NCBI RefSeq assembly: GCF_037975245.1
Contig: NC_092563.1
Location: 14,002,001-14,066,000 of the forward strand
Reading direction: 5' to 3'
DNA: 64,000 nt
Source of the DNA: Apostichopus japonicus
Lineage: Eukaryota; Echinodermata; Holothuroidea; Aspidochirotida; Stichopodidae
The position numbers and the translations under genes are program-made. Below, in pieces: positions 35,055 to 45,857 of this stretch (within the stretch, counting starts at the first letter, position 1; every line of letters begins with the position of its first letter). The notes beneath the pieces are model-generated. The model was not told the DNA's origin and did not search any database. It saw only the letters and a list, made by a program, of their open reading frames with translations.

Positions 35055-36090
35055 GAAATGATGTTGTTCTGAATTGATTGTTAAACATAGTGACTATACA
35101 TAGGCGTAGGAGGCGGGGGGGGGGGGGGCGGCTGGTGGGCTGCAAATTCGGGCAATATGCTGAGAAATTTTCAGGCACCTACTGAAAGAAAATAAATTGT
35201 AATGATGTAGCTAAATGTAATTAAAAGTTTAAAAAAATCTCCTTGGTAATTAAAACAAATTTCTAAGCTTGCCCGACTAATTCGCCATAACTAATGTAAA
35301 AGCCTATATGATATGTACATAGTGACAATACTATATGGTGGATAGAAATGATGTTGTTCTGACTTGATTGTTAAACATAGTGACTATACTATTCATATGA
35401 GAATGGTGGATAGAAATGATGTTGTTCTGACTTAATTGTTCAACATAGTGACTATAGTATTCAGATGTGAATGATGGATAGGGATGATGTTGTTCTGACT
35501 AGATTGTTAAAAAAAAATGACTATGCTATTCAGACGAGAATGGTGGATATAAATGATGTTGTTCTGACCATATTGTTAAATTAATAGTGACTACGGTATA
35601 CTTTTCAGATATAAATGTTGGATAGAAATGATGTTGTTCTGACAAGTATTCAACATAGTGACTATACTATTCAGATGTGAATGGTGGAAAGAAATGATGT
35701 TGTTCTGACCTGATGGTTAAGAAAAATAGTGACTATGCTATTCAGATGTGAATAGTGGTTAGAAATGATGTTGTTCTGACTAGATTGTTAAACATAGTGA
35801 CTATACTATGTAGATGTGAATGGTGGATAAAAATGATGTTGTTTTAACCTGATTGTTAAACATAGTGACTATACTATTCAGATGTGAATGGTGGATAGAT
35901 ATGTTGTTCTGACTTGATTGTTAAACACAGTGACTATACTATTCAGATGTGAATAGTGGTTAGAAATGATGTTGTTTTAACCTGATTGTTAAACATAGTG
36001 ACTATACTATTCAGATATGAATGGTGGATAGAAATGATGTTGTTCTGACCCGATGGTTAAATATAGTGACTATACTATCCAGAATTGAAA
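35055..36090 (+). repeat. 68-bp tandem array, 11 copies plus one separated copy
   Basis: Eleven units begin at about 35339, 35406, 35473, 35541, 35618, 35683, 35754, 35821, 35890, 35954 and 36022. Each contains GAAATGATGTTGTTCTGAC, then a GATTGTTAAA stretch, ATAGTGACTATACTATTC and AGATGTGAAT. Unit lengths run from 65 to 77 because of small indels in the middle. A twelfth, partial unit lies upstream at 35055-35098, cut off from the array by an insertion. Confidence 0.92.
35099..35316. mobile_element. ~218-bp insertion inside the 68-bp array
   Basis: The unit at 35055 is interrupted after ACATAGTGACTATA, and the array resumes at 35317 with ACATAGTGACAATACTATAT, so about 14 bases are repeated at both sides as expected for a target duplication. 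The insert opens with GGCGTAGGAGGCGG and a long G run (to 35128), and includes AGAAAATAAATTG further on. I do not know the family; a short retroposon or a replicated fragment are both possible. Confidence 0.5.
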
Positions 36091-38093
36091 TAGAATCTGA
36101 ATACTGTTGTGAAGTAATTGTCTTTTTACATACTGTATATAGCAAAGTATTACTGCATTTCTCTAAAAGTCAAAAGTTGACAGATTTCAATATCAAATTA
36201 TACCTTACATTCGATATGTACCCTTGGAAATGACTTTTCTATAAACATTAAGCCCAATGCAACAACAAAAAAGAGAAGTTGGCAATATCTCTTGGCATAA
36301 ATCTTCAACCTACGTTTTTTTTTTAAATTGAAAAGATTTTATTACTTTTCAGCTTTTTAATGTCATTTCCTTTCTCGAAAAAAAAAAAACCCCGGGAACC
36401 CCTTTTCGGGAAATTCTGATTGATAACCTCTGGACACATCTCATCCTCAGAGACAGACATTCGACATTTCAGGCATCCTAAGAATCTATATTCTATCCAG
36501 CCCTCGTCCAGCCTTTTTTGTGATAGATTTTGCAGCATTATCTTTCGGAAATTGTTTTAAATATGAGGCCTGTCTCTTTATTTACTTCAAATTTTGGAGC
36601 TTTTAAATGTTGCTGATCACTGGTCTGGCCTGCGGGCTCCTTTTTTTTCAGCGCTTATAGACCCAAATAGTGGCAAAGTGTATCATTCCAACCCTCTTGA
36701 AACAAACCAGAGAAACAGAAAGATGGAAACAGAAAAAAAAGAAAAAGAGAAAAAGAGAAGAAAAAAAATTAATACCAAGTTCTCTCTCTCTCTCGCGACG
36801 GAGACCTTTTACCTTCATTCTTTTCAATATTTTTTTTCATTTCATATTAAAGTGTAAATTACAGATGCAAATTCAATGACACATAACACCGTCCGTTTTA
36901 GAAGAAGGCTTTTAAAGTTATGACCATCGTTTTTATGATACTTGACCAATGCTCGAGAACCGAGGGGGGGGGGAGGGGAAGAAGATGAAATGACCAAACG
37001 ATGACTCTATGTTTGGACTCGGCATTATTGGAAGACGGGAAAGCAATCGACAAATATGTCTAGAGACGAAAAATGGAGCGCATTGGAATTGACGTAGTCC
37101 AGGACTCGGCTCCTCGTTGATGGATTGGTTTTTAAAAATGGAAAAATTGACCATTTAAGAGTAGTGAGGCCATTCGGTTTGGGCTGGTATCTGATCGATT
37201 ACCCCTTAAGTGCCGATGATATGTACACAATGCATGTGTAATTAGAAGGTAAAATATTAAAAGGACCTTGTTTTAATGTCGCAGTTTGGTGATAACCGTA
37301 CGACAACCTAAAAAAAAAAAACGGGAAAGAAAAAAAAATAATACGGGGAGAGAAGAGTCAAAAGAAAATGAAAAACAAAACACTTGGTCGGACTTGTTTA
37401 AATTTGCCATCGTCATGGTAATCAGCGATAATTCCCAAAGCAAATGGTTTGAAAATCTTGTCAGGAGGACGAATTCGAAGGGGAAGGAAAAAGACCGGTT
37501 TGCACCCTCGGCGGCAGTCTTGCTTCTCTATACATATTTCGCAGCGATAAGGAACGAGAGGAGAGTCTTAATGTTGGTTTTGATTCATTTTCTGGTTTGG
37601 TTAATGAGAGTTCTAAGAGTGTCAGTTAATCATTTGTTGTTTATTCCTTACATCAATTACTCTTCATCATGATCATTACTGCTAACGAGGGTTTTATGAT
37701 AACACCACTGATGTTGTTATTTTTGTCTCTCTCTCTTCTTGTTCCGAGGAGCAAAAGGCAAAGGGGGGGGGGGGGAAAGAAAAAAATGATCAGCATCCCT
37801 CACACTTAAAAATAGGATTTTAATTTGTCGCAAGACAGAGAGAGTGAGAGAAAGAATTTAGTACCAGAGCTCATAAGAGAGAGCGTCACATTAAATTGCC
37901 ATGTAATACCAGATTTGGGCTTTTGTCAGATGGAGTAAAGGTATATTGGTAGACCAAACAGAGAGAAGGGAAAGTCCTGCTGAAACATACAAACTATTGT
38001 CATTCAGATGAAAACAAATAGGTTATTGGATTTAGTAACATTGTTTTGAAGGTCGCTACTACAGATTGTATAAAGAGAATGATGTTGGATGTA
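36091..38093. other. non-coding stretch, no gene seen
   Basis: AT-rich with a CCCCGGGAACCCC patch at 36390-36403, a (TC)n run at 36783-36794, G runs at 36964-36972 and 37764-37774, and A-rich stretches at 36728-36770 and 37310-37340. The 128-codon plus-strand frame at 37286-37672 opens on a TTG codon and is Lys/Arg-rich from the A run; I do not accept it as a gene. Confidence 0.5.
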
Positions 38094-38174
38094 TATATAT
38101 ATATATATATATATAGACTAATGTACTAGTAAGAATTAAAAATAAAATCCCCTTTAAACTTTTAACATTCATTG

Positions 38175-38251
<77 letters not shown>

Positions 38252-38314
38252 TAATGTACTATTAAGAATTAAAAATAAAATCCCCTTTAAGTTTTTAACA
38301 TTCAATGACATTAA
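38094..38314 (+). repeat. two 66-bp direct repeats, each preceded by (TA)n
   Basis: The blocks 38116-38180 and 38249-38314 share GACTAATGTACTA, TAAGAATTAAAAATAAAATC and TTTTTAACATTCA with few differences. TA tracts lie at 38094-38115 and 38178-38248, so the unit duplicated is the TA tract plus 66 bp. Slippage between TA tracts explains it. Confidence 0.85.
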
Positions 38315-41013
38315 TCTGCTTCTATAAGCCCAAATTTTCACTACGTATGGAACGAACTATAATCTAGACCATATAAGTCAGTTTGGTTTATTCCCCACAT
38401 AAACATTAAATAACAAAGACGAAACATTAGTAATTAATGATATAAGGAGGAAGAGGGGAGCCAGAAAAATACTTCTCCAGGCAGCTCTAATTTACACAGA
38501 GGAAAACAAGGTATTAAAATACAAATAGAAAAGAAGAAGACACCATAAGAGGAACATTCAGCATTAGTACATTTTCACTTTAGTTTGAGTTTTTTGTATT
38601 TTCCTACAGATATTGGGCTTCAAGTCTCCTTGTTTACTTGTCTAAGTGTAAAAAGGCAGATTAGATACATTTTATGCTCACCGATTGCAAACTAACCCTC
38701 ACTTACCCCCCCCCCGTCCCCTCCCCCCTTGATCATATCTTTCTTGTGGTTGATGTATGATAGGCCTCCTATGTATATGCTATATATATATATAACTATG
38801 CTAGACACATATATATATATATATAAGCTAATGAATGTATTCAGCTGCTTTAAATCCTTTCTGAACAGTTTCATTGTAGTTTACATTGAGCTTCGCCCTC
38901 AGGATTATATATCTTCCCACAACCAAAGCACTTTGGCTGTCTACATGCTCTGAGTCAAAGGTGATCTGATATTACTGTCTTAGAGTGGAACTGCCCAAAT
39001 CTCAATATGGGCTTCAGGTTAAACCATACTCTCATCATTCTGCTATTAATCCAAACTATACCTCTCACAGTGAACATGAAGGCTTTGTCCATCTCTGATT
39101 ATCTTCAGCACTGCTGTTATCACCTGTTGCAAAAGAATGATGTACTTCCAGGAAAGAAAAAAAAAAAAGGTCACAATTTTCTTCAGAGAAAGTTGACCAA
39201 TTACCTCAGAAGGTTAAAATGTGACACACATATATTAATTAATAATTAGTTAATTAATTATTTAAACCAACCATGATTCTACCTAGTTCAGCTAACTAAT
39301 TTCTCCCAATTTACTTAGTAACTGTACACAGGCTTATATTGATTTAAACTACTCTTCTGTTGAAATAATATCCACAGACTAGGTCGTATCGATTACCCTA
39401 TTTTCCTTTTTTCTTTTCTTCTTTTTGGGAAACGTAAAGTTGGATGGATCATATTAGATTTATGATATACATACATTATCAAAAATATCAATATCGTTCA
39501 TCGACTTAGCGAATCATTTTCAGATGGGAATTATTATGCTTCGTTTAAATCGGCCGACTGGGGTCGAAAACCCTCCCCACTCGACCCACATGTTGTGACT
39601 CGTCCCTGTGTCACACTGTCTTTTAACCGCCGCTCGACCCTTGAGATACACACTAGCTCTAAGTGTTTATAGAAAAGAGAAATAGTTGACTATAACATTT
39701 CTGTAGCTGCAAAAAGTCCATTTTGAATATTGTGTTACAATTTTTTGGTCGGCGGTAAAGCAAGGCCCCTTTAGATACATTAGCTTCCTTCTCGCCAGAT
39801 TACAAGCAAACTTAATTTCATCTGCCGGACGGCGATAGGGATAGGATGATAAATGGACCAAAGTTACAATGTTGCTATCGTCATATGAGACCGGCTTTGT
39901 TTATTGATTCAATCATTTTTCTTCCCTAAAAATAAAGTCATGTGACTCACGTCGAAAGACGCTAAAACAAGGGGGTATGTGGGGGGCCTCACGGAAGGTG
40001 AGAGAAATTAAAATTTCCCACTACCAATAAAGTATGATATTTTTAGGATACATGCATCTCTCTTCTTTTTTTGTTCTATTGATTGAAACGGTTAAGAGGC
40101 CAGAGTTTATGGTTTATGGCGAGGCATGTAGCTCATTTCCACACTTTTTGAGAGCAATGTAGGCCTATATATATATATGCATAGCAACCGGTTATGTTAA
40201 TACTGTAATATGGCTATTGTATTAATGTTCCCTATAATAATCAAAATAATATAATAATAGTAATAATGGTGATTTATAACGTGCGCATATCCATCCGGGA
40301 GGGTGCTCAAGGCTCGGGAGAGAAAGTGAGAAAAGAAAGCCAAAAAACCGAATATTAACGTTTCACTGTATCTGTAATCTGGCCTATAAATACTGACAGC
40401 AACGATTTGGAACTCTAGTTTTCAGATATTATAATATTGTTTACCTCGAGTGTGTGTTAAAGCTGTTTAGATTTGAATTGGGTTCTGATTATATATCCCA
40501 AGGTCATGTTATATTCACAATTGGATAGGACTCAGTGTAGTTCTCTGTAAGGTATACAAGTACAGTAACAGAGTATCTTATAGGCAGATCATAAAGGCAA
40601 ATGGTCTGAGCCTAATCGAACATTTCCCCCTCCCCCCTCACCCTACCGTACCCTCTCCCACAACATGTCAAGAGATCTGTGTACACTTCCAGGCAAGACA
40701 TACCAACTAAATTATATTTTGGCTGATCGACAGGTGCTCTGAATTTTGTAGCTGTATTACGGTTCTGCATGCAAATCTTAATAGTTGAGAGGGGAGGGGG
40801 GATGGGTGAGGGGTGTCAAGTAAGTGATATGCCCTAGATTACAAGGAGGGTATTGGGTTGTTACAACCTAAGAGCTGCCCTTGATTAGCCAGTTCTTAAC
40901 AATTTTTGTAAAATACAGCAACTTTGGCATCATTCAAACATGGATAAAAATTGTATGGTTTCTTGGTTGACAGAGTTTGATAGCTTTTACCTTACATGAT
41001 TGTTTTCTTTGTA
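38315..41013. other. non-coding stretch, no gene seen
   Basis: AT-rich with small TA tracts near 38777, 38811 and 40162, and C runs at 38705-38715. The 80-codon frame at 39007-39249 begins ATG GGC TTC and ends in a Lys-rich run at an A tract; its composition is unremarkable and no motif is seen. Confidence 0.5.
40230..40325 (-). mobile_element. possible SINE 3' tail
   Basis: Read on the minus strand it runs GCCTTGAGCACCCTCCCGG, then GGATATGCGCACGTTATAAA, then a (TTA/ATT)-rich tail. Many invertebrate SINE families end in a short GC-containing segment followed by TATAAAT and an ATT-repeat tail, which fits. There is no tRNA-like head here, so it would be a 5'-truncated copy. This is from general memory of such tails and is uncertain. 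Confidence 0.35.
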
Positions 41014-41021
41014 GATAAACC

Positions 41022-41370
41022 CAGTGGCGGAGCGTCCATATAGTCAGGGGGGGCGGATGCCCCCCCTGACGGACTCAAATGGACTGCTGGCGCCCTTTTC
41101 AGCTTTTTACCACTTTTTACTTATTCGCGGTAATTGACTTTATTATTGCGCTCTCATCTACATATTGACATTTGTCACATTTTTTGGCGATGACACCTAT
41201 TTATTCTTCATTTATCTGCAAATTAGCAAGGCCAGGAAAGGGTCATTTCCAGCGATCTAGGGTGTATCTTTACTCAAAAAAAAATTCTGTGCGCTCCGCT
41301 TAGATAGTGTCGAAAGCGCCCTACAGACCATTCTCGCCCCCTCTGACCAATACCCCTAGCTCCGCCACTG
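41022..41370. mobile_element. hAT-type MITE, copy 2 (perfect 8-bp TSD)
   Basis: A 349-bp element starts CAGTGGCGGAGC and ends GCTCCGCCACTG. GATAAACC occurs directly before (41014-41021) and directly after (41371-41378), a perfect 8-bp target duplication. It aligns through most of its length with the element at 1470-1850 in the same orientation: both have the left G/C hairpin, TTTATCTGCAAATTAGCAAG, and GACCAATACCCCTAGC. It has an extra dozen bases after GGACTC and lacks two short segments present in the other copy. The clean duplication suggests that this insertion is younger than copy 1. Confidence 0.93.
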
Positions 41371-41378
41371 GATAAACC

Positions 41379-43252
41379 TATACATTTTCTGATTCTCACC
41401 CCCCCCCAAAAAAAAACCTCCTCATGGTGTTCTGCTATGGAGAAATATGAGCTTTTTGTGAGTTCCTTTACGTCCCCTTCCTCCAGCCCCTGGAAAATGG
41501 AGCAAGACAAAGAAATTCTGCCTTTGTACTTTCTCGACTCAGACATTTATCGATATTACAAAGATTGTTTCAAAATTTGCTGCAGCAGCCCATAGAAAAA
41601 TGGTCAAAATTCATCTTTCTGATTAATTCAAAGAATAAAGAGCAAACAAACTTCACAAATTAATTCAATACCGATGCGATGCGATGAATGCTAACAGGCT
41701 CGTGGGTTTTAAATTGATGCAAAAATATGGATGATGTTTCGTCCTGGAGCAATTTGTGGTTTTGTCTTGTTTAAAATGAACTTTCCCAAATTAAAAGAAT
41801 ATCCCAACTGAGTCAATATTGTAGAATAGATCGTGACTGGACACTTATGCGTCTGCTTTACCGTCCTAACGTGACTGCGTCCCTTTCGTATCTGTATAAG
41901 ACAGAGGAATGACTCTGTAGAAGTTCTTTTTTATTTAAACATGCGTATTATCGCCTTTAAAGGAAGCTCTTAATAATACATCAGTGGCATTACTAGGACT
42001 TAGGTATAGGTTTAGGTATATCGACCTCAAGCAAGGTTCAATTAAATGATAACAAAAAAAATGTGCCAAAATTTTTAAATTCAGGAGCAATTATTTTCTT
42101 TTTATGAAAGATTTATAATAATAGTTTCATTGTCAAAGTTACAGGTTGTTTAAAGGGATATATGCTGGTGACAGAAGGCGATTAATTTGACGCAAAATGT
42201 TGTCAATATTCTGCATCTTGGGGTCAAACTTACATCCTCATGAGCATTTTGGTTTGGTACAGAGATGAATATTTTAGATTTGGTCCTCTTTTTTCCTAAA
42301 TGAATCTGGAAATGTTAGTGTGAATGCTATCATCATGGCAGGATTCAGCTGAAATATTTTTTCATTTTTTCGTTCACGTAATTCTCTTATTTACAGAGGA
42401 AAATGATATAAAGAGGGATACCTTGGGGAAAATGGTTTGCCAATCGAAGTCTATAGCTATATAACTGACAAAGATGTCATATTTGAAAACATACTAGCCA
42501 AAGCTACTATTTATTATACTGTCAGCAGCTTTCTAGATCCTATTTTATATTATGTCAAATCCTCTTAAATTATCTTAGTCCAGGTCCGATGAGATCTGCA
42601 AGTTCAGGGTGTTCCCGGCATAGTTACGGGGCCACTGGGTGATATGACGCTGGCCAGGGAAAATATGGGATAGTAGTATAGTGCCCTCTAAGTTCATAAT
42701 ATACGTAAAGGAGACAAGACACCCCACCGTAATTTTTAACTTATCTCCCCAAAAACAGTTTAGTAAATAATAATGCTTTATTTGGGAGATATCCTAGTTT
42801 TAATGTCAAATTGTCATTGTTTTTAAAATCTGTGATTGCACAGTGACACTAGGATCTGAAGCCTTTTACATTTCTCGTTGGTTCTCTTTCCATATTTTCA
42901 AGCTAAAATATTTATAATATATAAATATTATAAATATAACATGGAACCAGTGCCATCATTGGGTTATGTTAAGATGTTCAATATTGTTGATCCACTATTT
43001 GCAACACCCCCATTACAAATAGTAAACATTTAAATAATTAAAGAACAACATAAGACAATGAAGCACATGAAGGTAGATGATGTCATATTTAGACTTGATC
43101 AGCCTTGTGTCTGAAGTGACATTAAATCTCGGTTATCTACCAGATTAAATGAGATTTCTGTCAGCTGTTTCGGAACCTTGTTCTTGTCAGTGTTATCTCA
43201 TAGTGTCTCCATTTAAAGGATAAATGAGCAGAGGAAGAAGGGGGGTGGAGGT
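41379..43252. other. non-coding stretch, no gene seen
   Basis: AT-rich, with C and A runs at 41400-41416. No recognised frame, RNA or repeat. Confidence 0.5.
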
Positions 43253-43389
43253 CCAGTGCCCTATTTCATAAAGATTACTTACGAAACTTAAGAGGTTTGA
43301 ACAAGTAATATTTTGTATCTTTACGAACGATTATTCTTCTTAAGTCTAAGATAAGAATGTTCATAACTTTTATGAAAATAGGGCCCTGG
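43253..43389. mobile_element. 137-bp foldback MITE
   Basis: The left end CCAGTGCCCTATTTCATAAA and the right end, read on the other strand, CCAGGGCCCTATTTTCATAA, form a TIR of about 20 bp with two differences. Inner parts also pair partly (ACTTAAGA with TCTTAAGT). Short foldback elements with GGCCCTATTTCATAA ends are a recurrent type in marine animal genomes. There is no coding capacity and I cannot make out a target duplication. Confidence 0.7.
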
Positions 43390-43574
43390 TGATACATAAA
43401 TGTCCCTGATACTTGAAACTGCATCATGGTGCTGGAATCAATACTACTAATTGTGTTATAAAGTAACATATCAGCCGTATTGAATTATGGTCATCTTGTT
43501 AATCATAATTAATTATGATTATCCTGATTATAATTTTTCTTCTGTTTTCTTTTCATTTCTATTCTTTAATCCAG

Positions 43575-43706
43575 GACAATGAATCAAACCAGAGGTTTCC
43601 TTTTGGCTTCAGTGGTTTGGTCCAACTCAACCGATCTTCCAAAGTGGAATCTGTCAAAATTGTGATTAAAATTCTAATAATTCTATGTAAAAGTCATCCC
43701 TCTTAA
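43575..43706 (+). other. exon-like segment with a strong acceptor
   Basis: A long pyrimidine tract with TTCTTCTGTTTTC and TTTAATCCAG (AG at 43573-43574) precedes an open frame that starts DNESNQRFPFGFSGLVQL and runs 43 codons to TAA at 43704. The first half reads like protein, the second half turns Ile/Lys-rich like translated AT-rich DNA. A GTAAAA at 43687 could be a donor. I cannot match it to any family, so it is a weak exon candidate and could be noise. Confidence 0.2.
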
Positions 43707-45377
43707 TGCTATAAGATAAAATTAGGATCATTTCGGTGAGACTTTGTATGACGTCAGTCGATACTGGAACATGAAATCTTAAAACCTCAAAACTTAAACT
43801 CCAGGCACAAAATTAGTTTTGATGAGTCATAGACCGTCAATGATTACTGCTATCAGTCCATGTTGCATTTCTACAACATTTTTAGCTTCTTGAGTAATGA
43901 CCCTTTTAATAAACAGCTGAGGTTCATCAACAAAAGTGACTGGATTATATAGTCTAACACACAGATAATTAGGTCTGTACCTCAGAAGCATAAACTTCAC
44001 AGGAAAACAAAAAGGCTTTTTATGGCCACAGATTACATGTTGATGATGTAGTGTAATTCTTTTAACGACAAATGGTGTTGAGTTATTAGAATTTATAAAA
44101 AAAAACATTAAAAATGGATTAACTTTAATATTAAGGCCAGTTCACATAGGAGCCCACATCATCATCAGGTTTGGCCTTAAAGGAGCATTTCAGAGTTTAA
44201 GCAAATTAATTATTGAGGTGAAATATCTTAAAACCCAGAAAAGCTGTAGAAAGATGGTCTGACTCATTTTTTTATTTTTGGATAATATCAAGATTTCACA
44301 TATCAATATTTCTGCCTAAAGTTATCCTGATATCTAATACCATCTCTGAACCCCGGAGTCTCAAATAACCTGTTTCTCGGCAAGAATTTTGACAAGAAAA
44401 GAAATCAGTTATTTTATTGCAAACAAATTTTGAGTGGATACTTTTGTATATTCCTTTCTTTCTCTTTTGAATCGTAAAAAAAAACTAATCTCCATTTGTT
44501 TCCAGTTTTTTCAAAGTACAATCCTCCCCCCCTCAACGGCTCTGGTTTATATCAGTCAAGCATTTTTTGACACTAATTTCAGCATTTTAACCCATAAAGT
44601 ATTTTAAAAGGGCTGAATTTGGAACAACCCTCTTATGTTTTTTTTTTAGGACAGATGAAATAGTTATTTAAAACGTTCTTAAGGTATTAATAACCCATCT
44701 GTTTTCTATAAGTATGGGCCGAGGAGAAGTGAAGCATTCTATATTTAATCTCGAAAGGTGTCACGGAGGTGACTAAAAATTTTCCCAATTCTACACTACA
44801 ATTCTACACTTCAAAAATATTATGCTTGGCTTAAAAGCATTTTCGTTACAGGCAACATCAAAATAAGGAGCTGAATAGGAAAGAAAATGGAAGAATGCAA
44901 GAGATATTGGCTATAGAGATGCTCTAAGAGGCTTATAGTTGCAACATTTCTAGTGAGAGGAGAGTTTTGAAAATTTTTGACAGTTTTGAAAGTTTCATGC
45001 TTTATGAAACTAGTGGAGTAAAATTGTTGTTTGTTTAAGCTGCATTTTGCATTCTCTTAAAAAGTTACAGCCGACTGGGACCATTTTCCAAATGCTAAAA
45101 CCACACAATCCTGTCCTCCCTATAGAAAAAGCAGAAGAAAAAGCTATATAATTATATTTATATAGAAATTGAAATCATTATAATGAATAAAACCTGGTAA
45201 ATGTGTCTTTGTTATATAATTTTTTTTTTTTTCTTGTTTTTACACTTAGGCAGAAAACAGAGAATGTAACACTAAATACATTCTCTGAACCTACAACTTG
45301 AAGGGGAAAAAACTGCATGTACAAATTAAGCAAAACACAAATATGTGTTATAGAAAGCCTCCGAAATATGACTATGA
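43707..45377. other. non-coding stretch, no gene seen
   Basis: AT-rich. A small hairpin, TTAAGGCCA at 44131-44139 with TGGCCTTAA at 44172-44180, encloses about 32 bases. Nothing else organised was seen. Confidence 0.5.
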
Positions 45378-45857
45378 ACAAACAATATAAATATAGACAA
45401 TGACATCATCGAGGTGCAGAATAAGATGGTTATCTATAAAAACTTGGGGTGAAAAGAACAATAGGAACCAATAATGGAGGGATAAAAATGAAGGAGCAAA
45501 CAATCCCCAATATAACAATAAACAATATAAATATAGACAATGACATCATCAAGGTGTAGAAGAAGATGGTTATCTTTATAACTTGGGGGTAAAAAGAACA
45601 ATAGGAACCAATAACGGAGGGGAAAAAAACAATGAATGAAGCAAACAATCCCCCAAAAAGAACAATAAACAATATAAATATAAAAAATGACATCATCAAG
45701 GTGCAGAAGTAGATGGTAATCTATAAAACTTTGGGGGGAAAAAGAACAATAGGAACCAATAATGGAGCAAAAAAAAAACAATGTATGAAGCAAACATTCC
45801 CCCCAAAAGATAACAATAAACAATATAAATATAGATAATGACATCATCATGAGCTGA
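45378..45857 (+). repeat. tandem array of a ~145-bp unit, 3.3 copies
   Basis: AACAATATAAATATAGA followed by AATGACATCATC recurs at 45381, 45521, 45668 and 45819, that is at 140, 147 and 151 bp. Each unit also has GATGGTTATCT, AGAACAATAGGAACCAATAA and a stretch with CAAACAATCCCC. The long minus-strand frame (45434-45910, 158 codons) is an open passage through the array, rich in Ile, Phe, Leu and Tyr with repeated LDDVI and YIYIVYC segments. Unit lengths are not all multiples of three, so it does not repeat cleanly and is likely not a real protein. Confidence 0.88.

Noticed and set aside
37286-37672. 128-codon frame with a Lys-rich start
   Set aside because: It starts at a TTG inside an A-rich run, the first ATG is at 37415, and neither half shows a domain or supporting signals.
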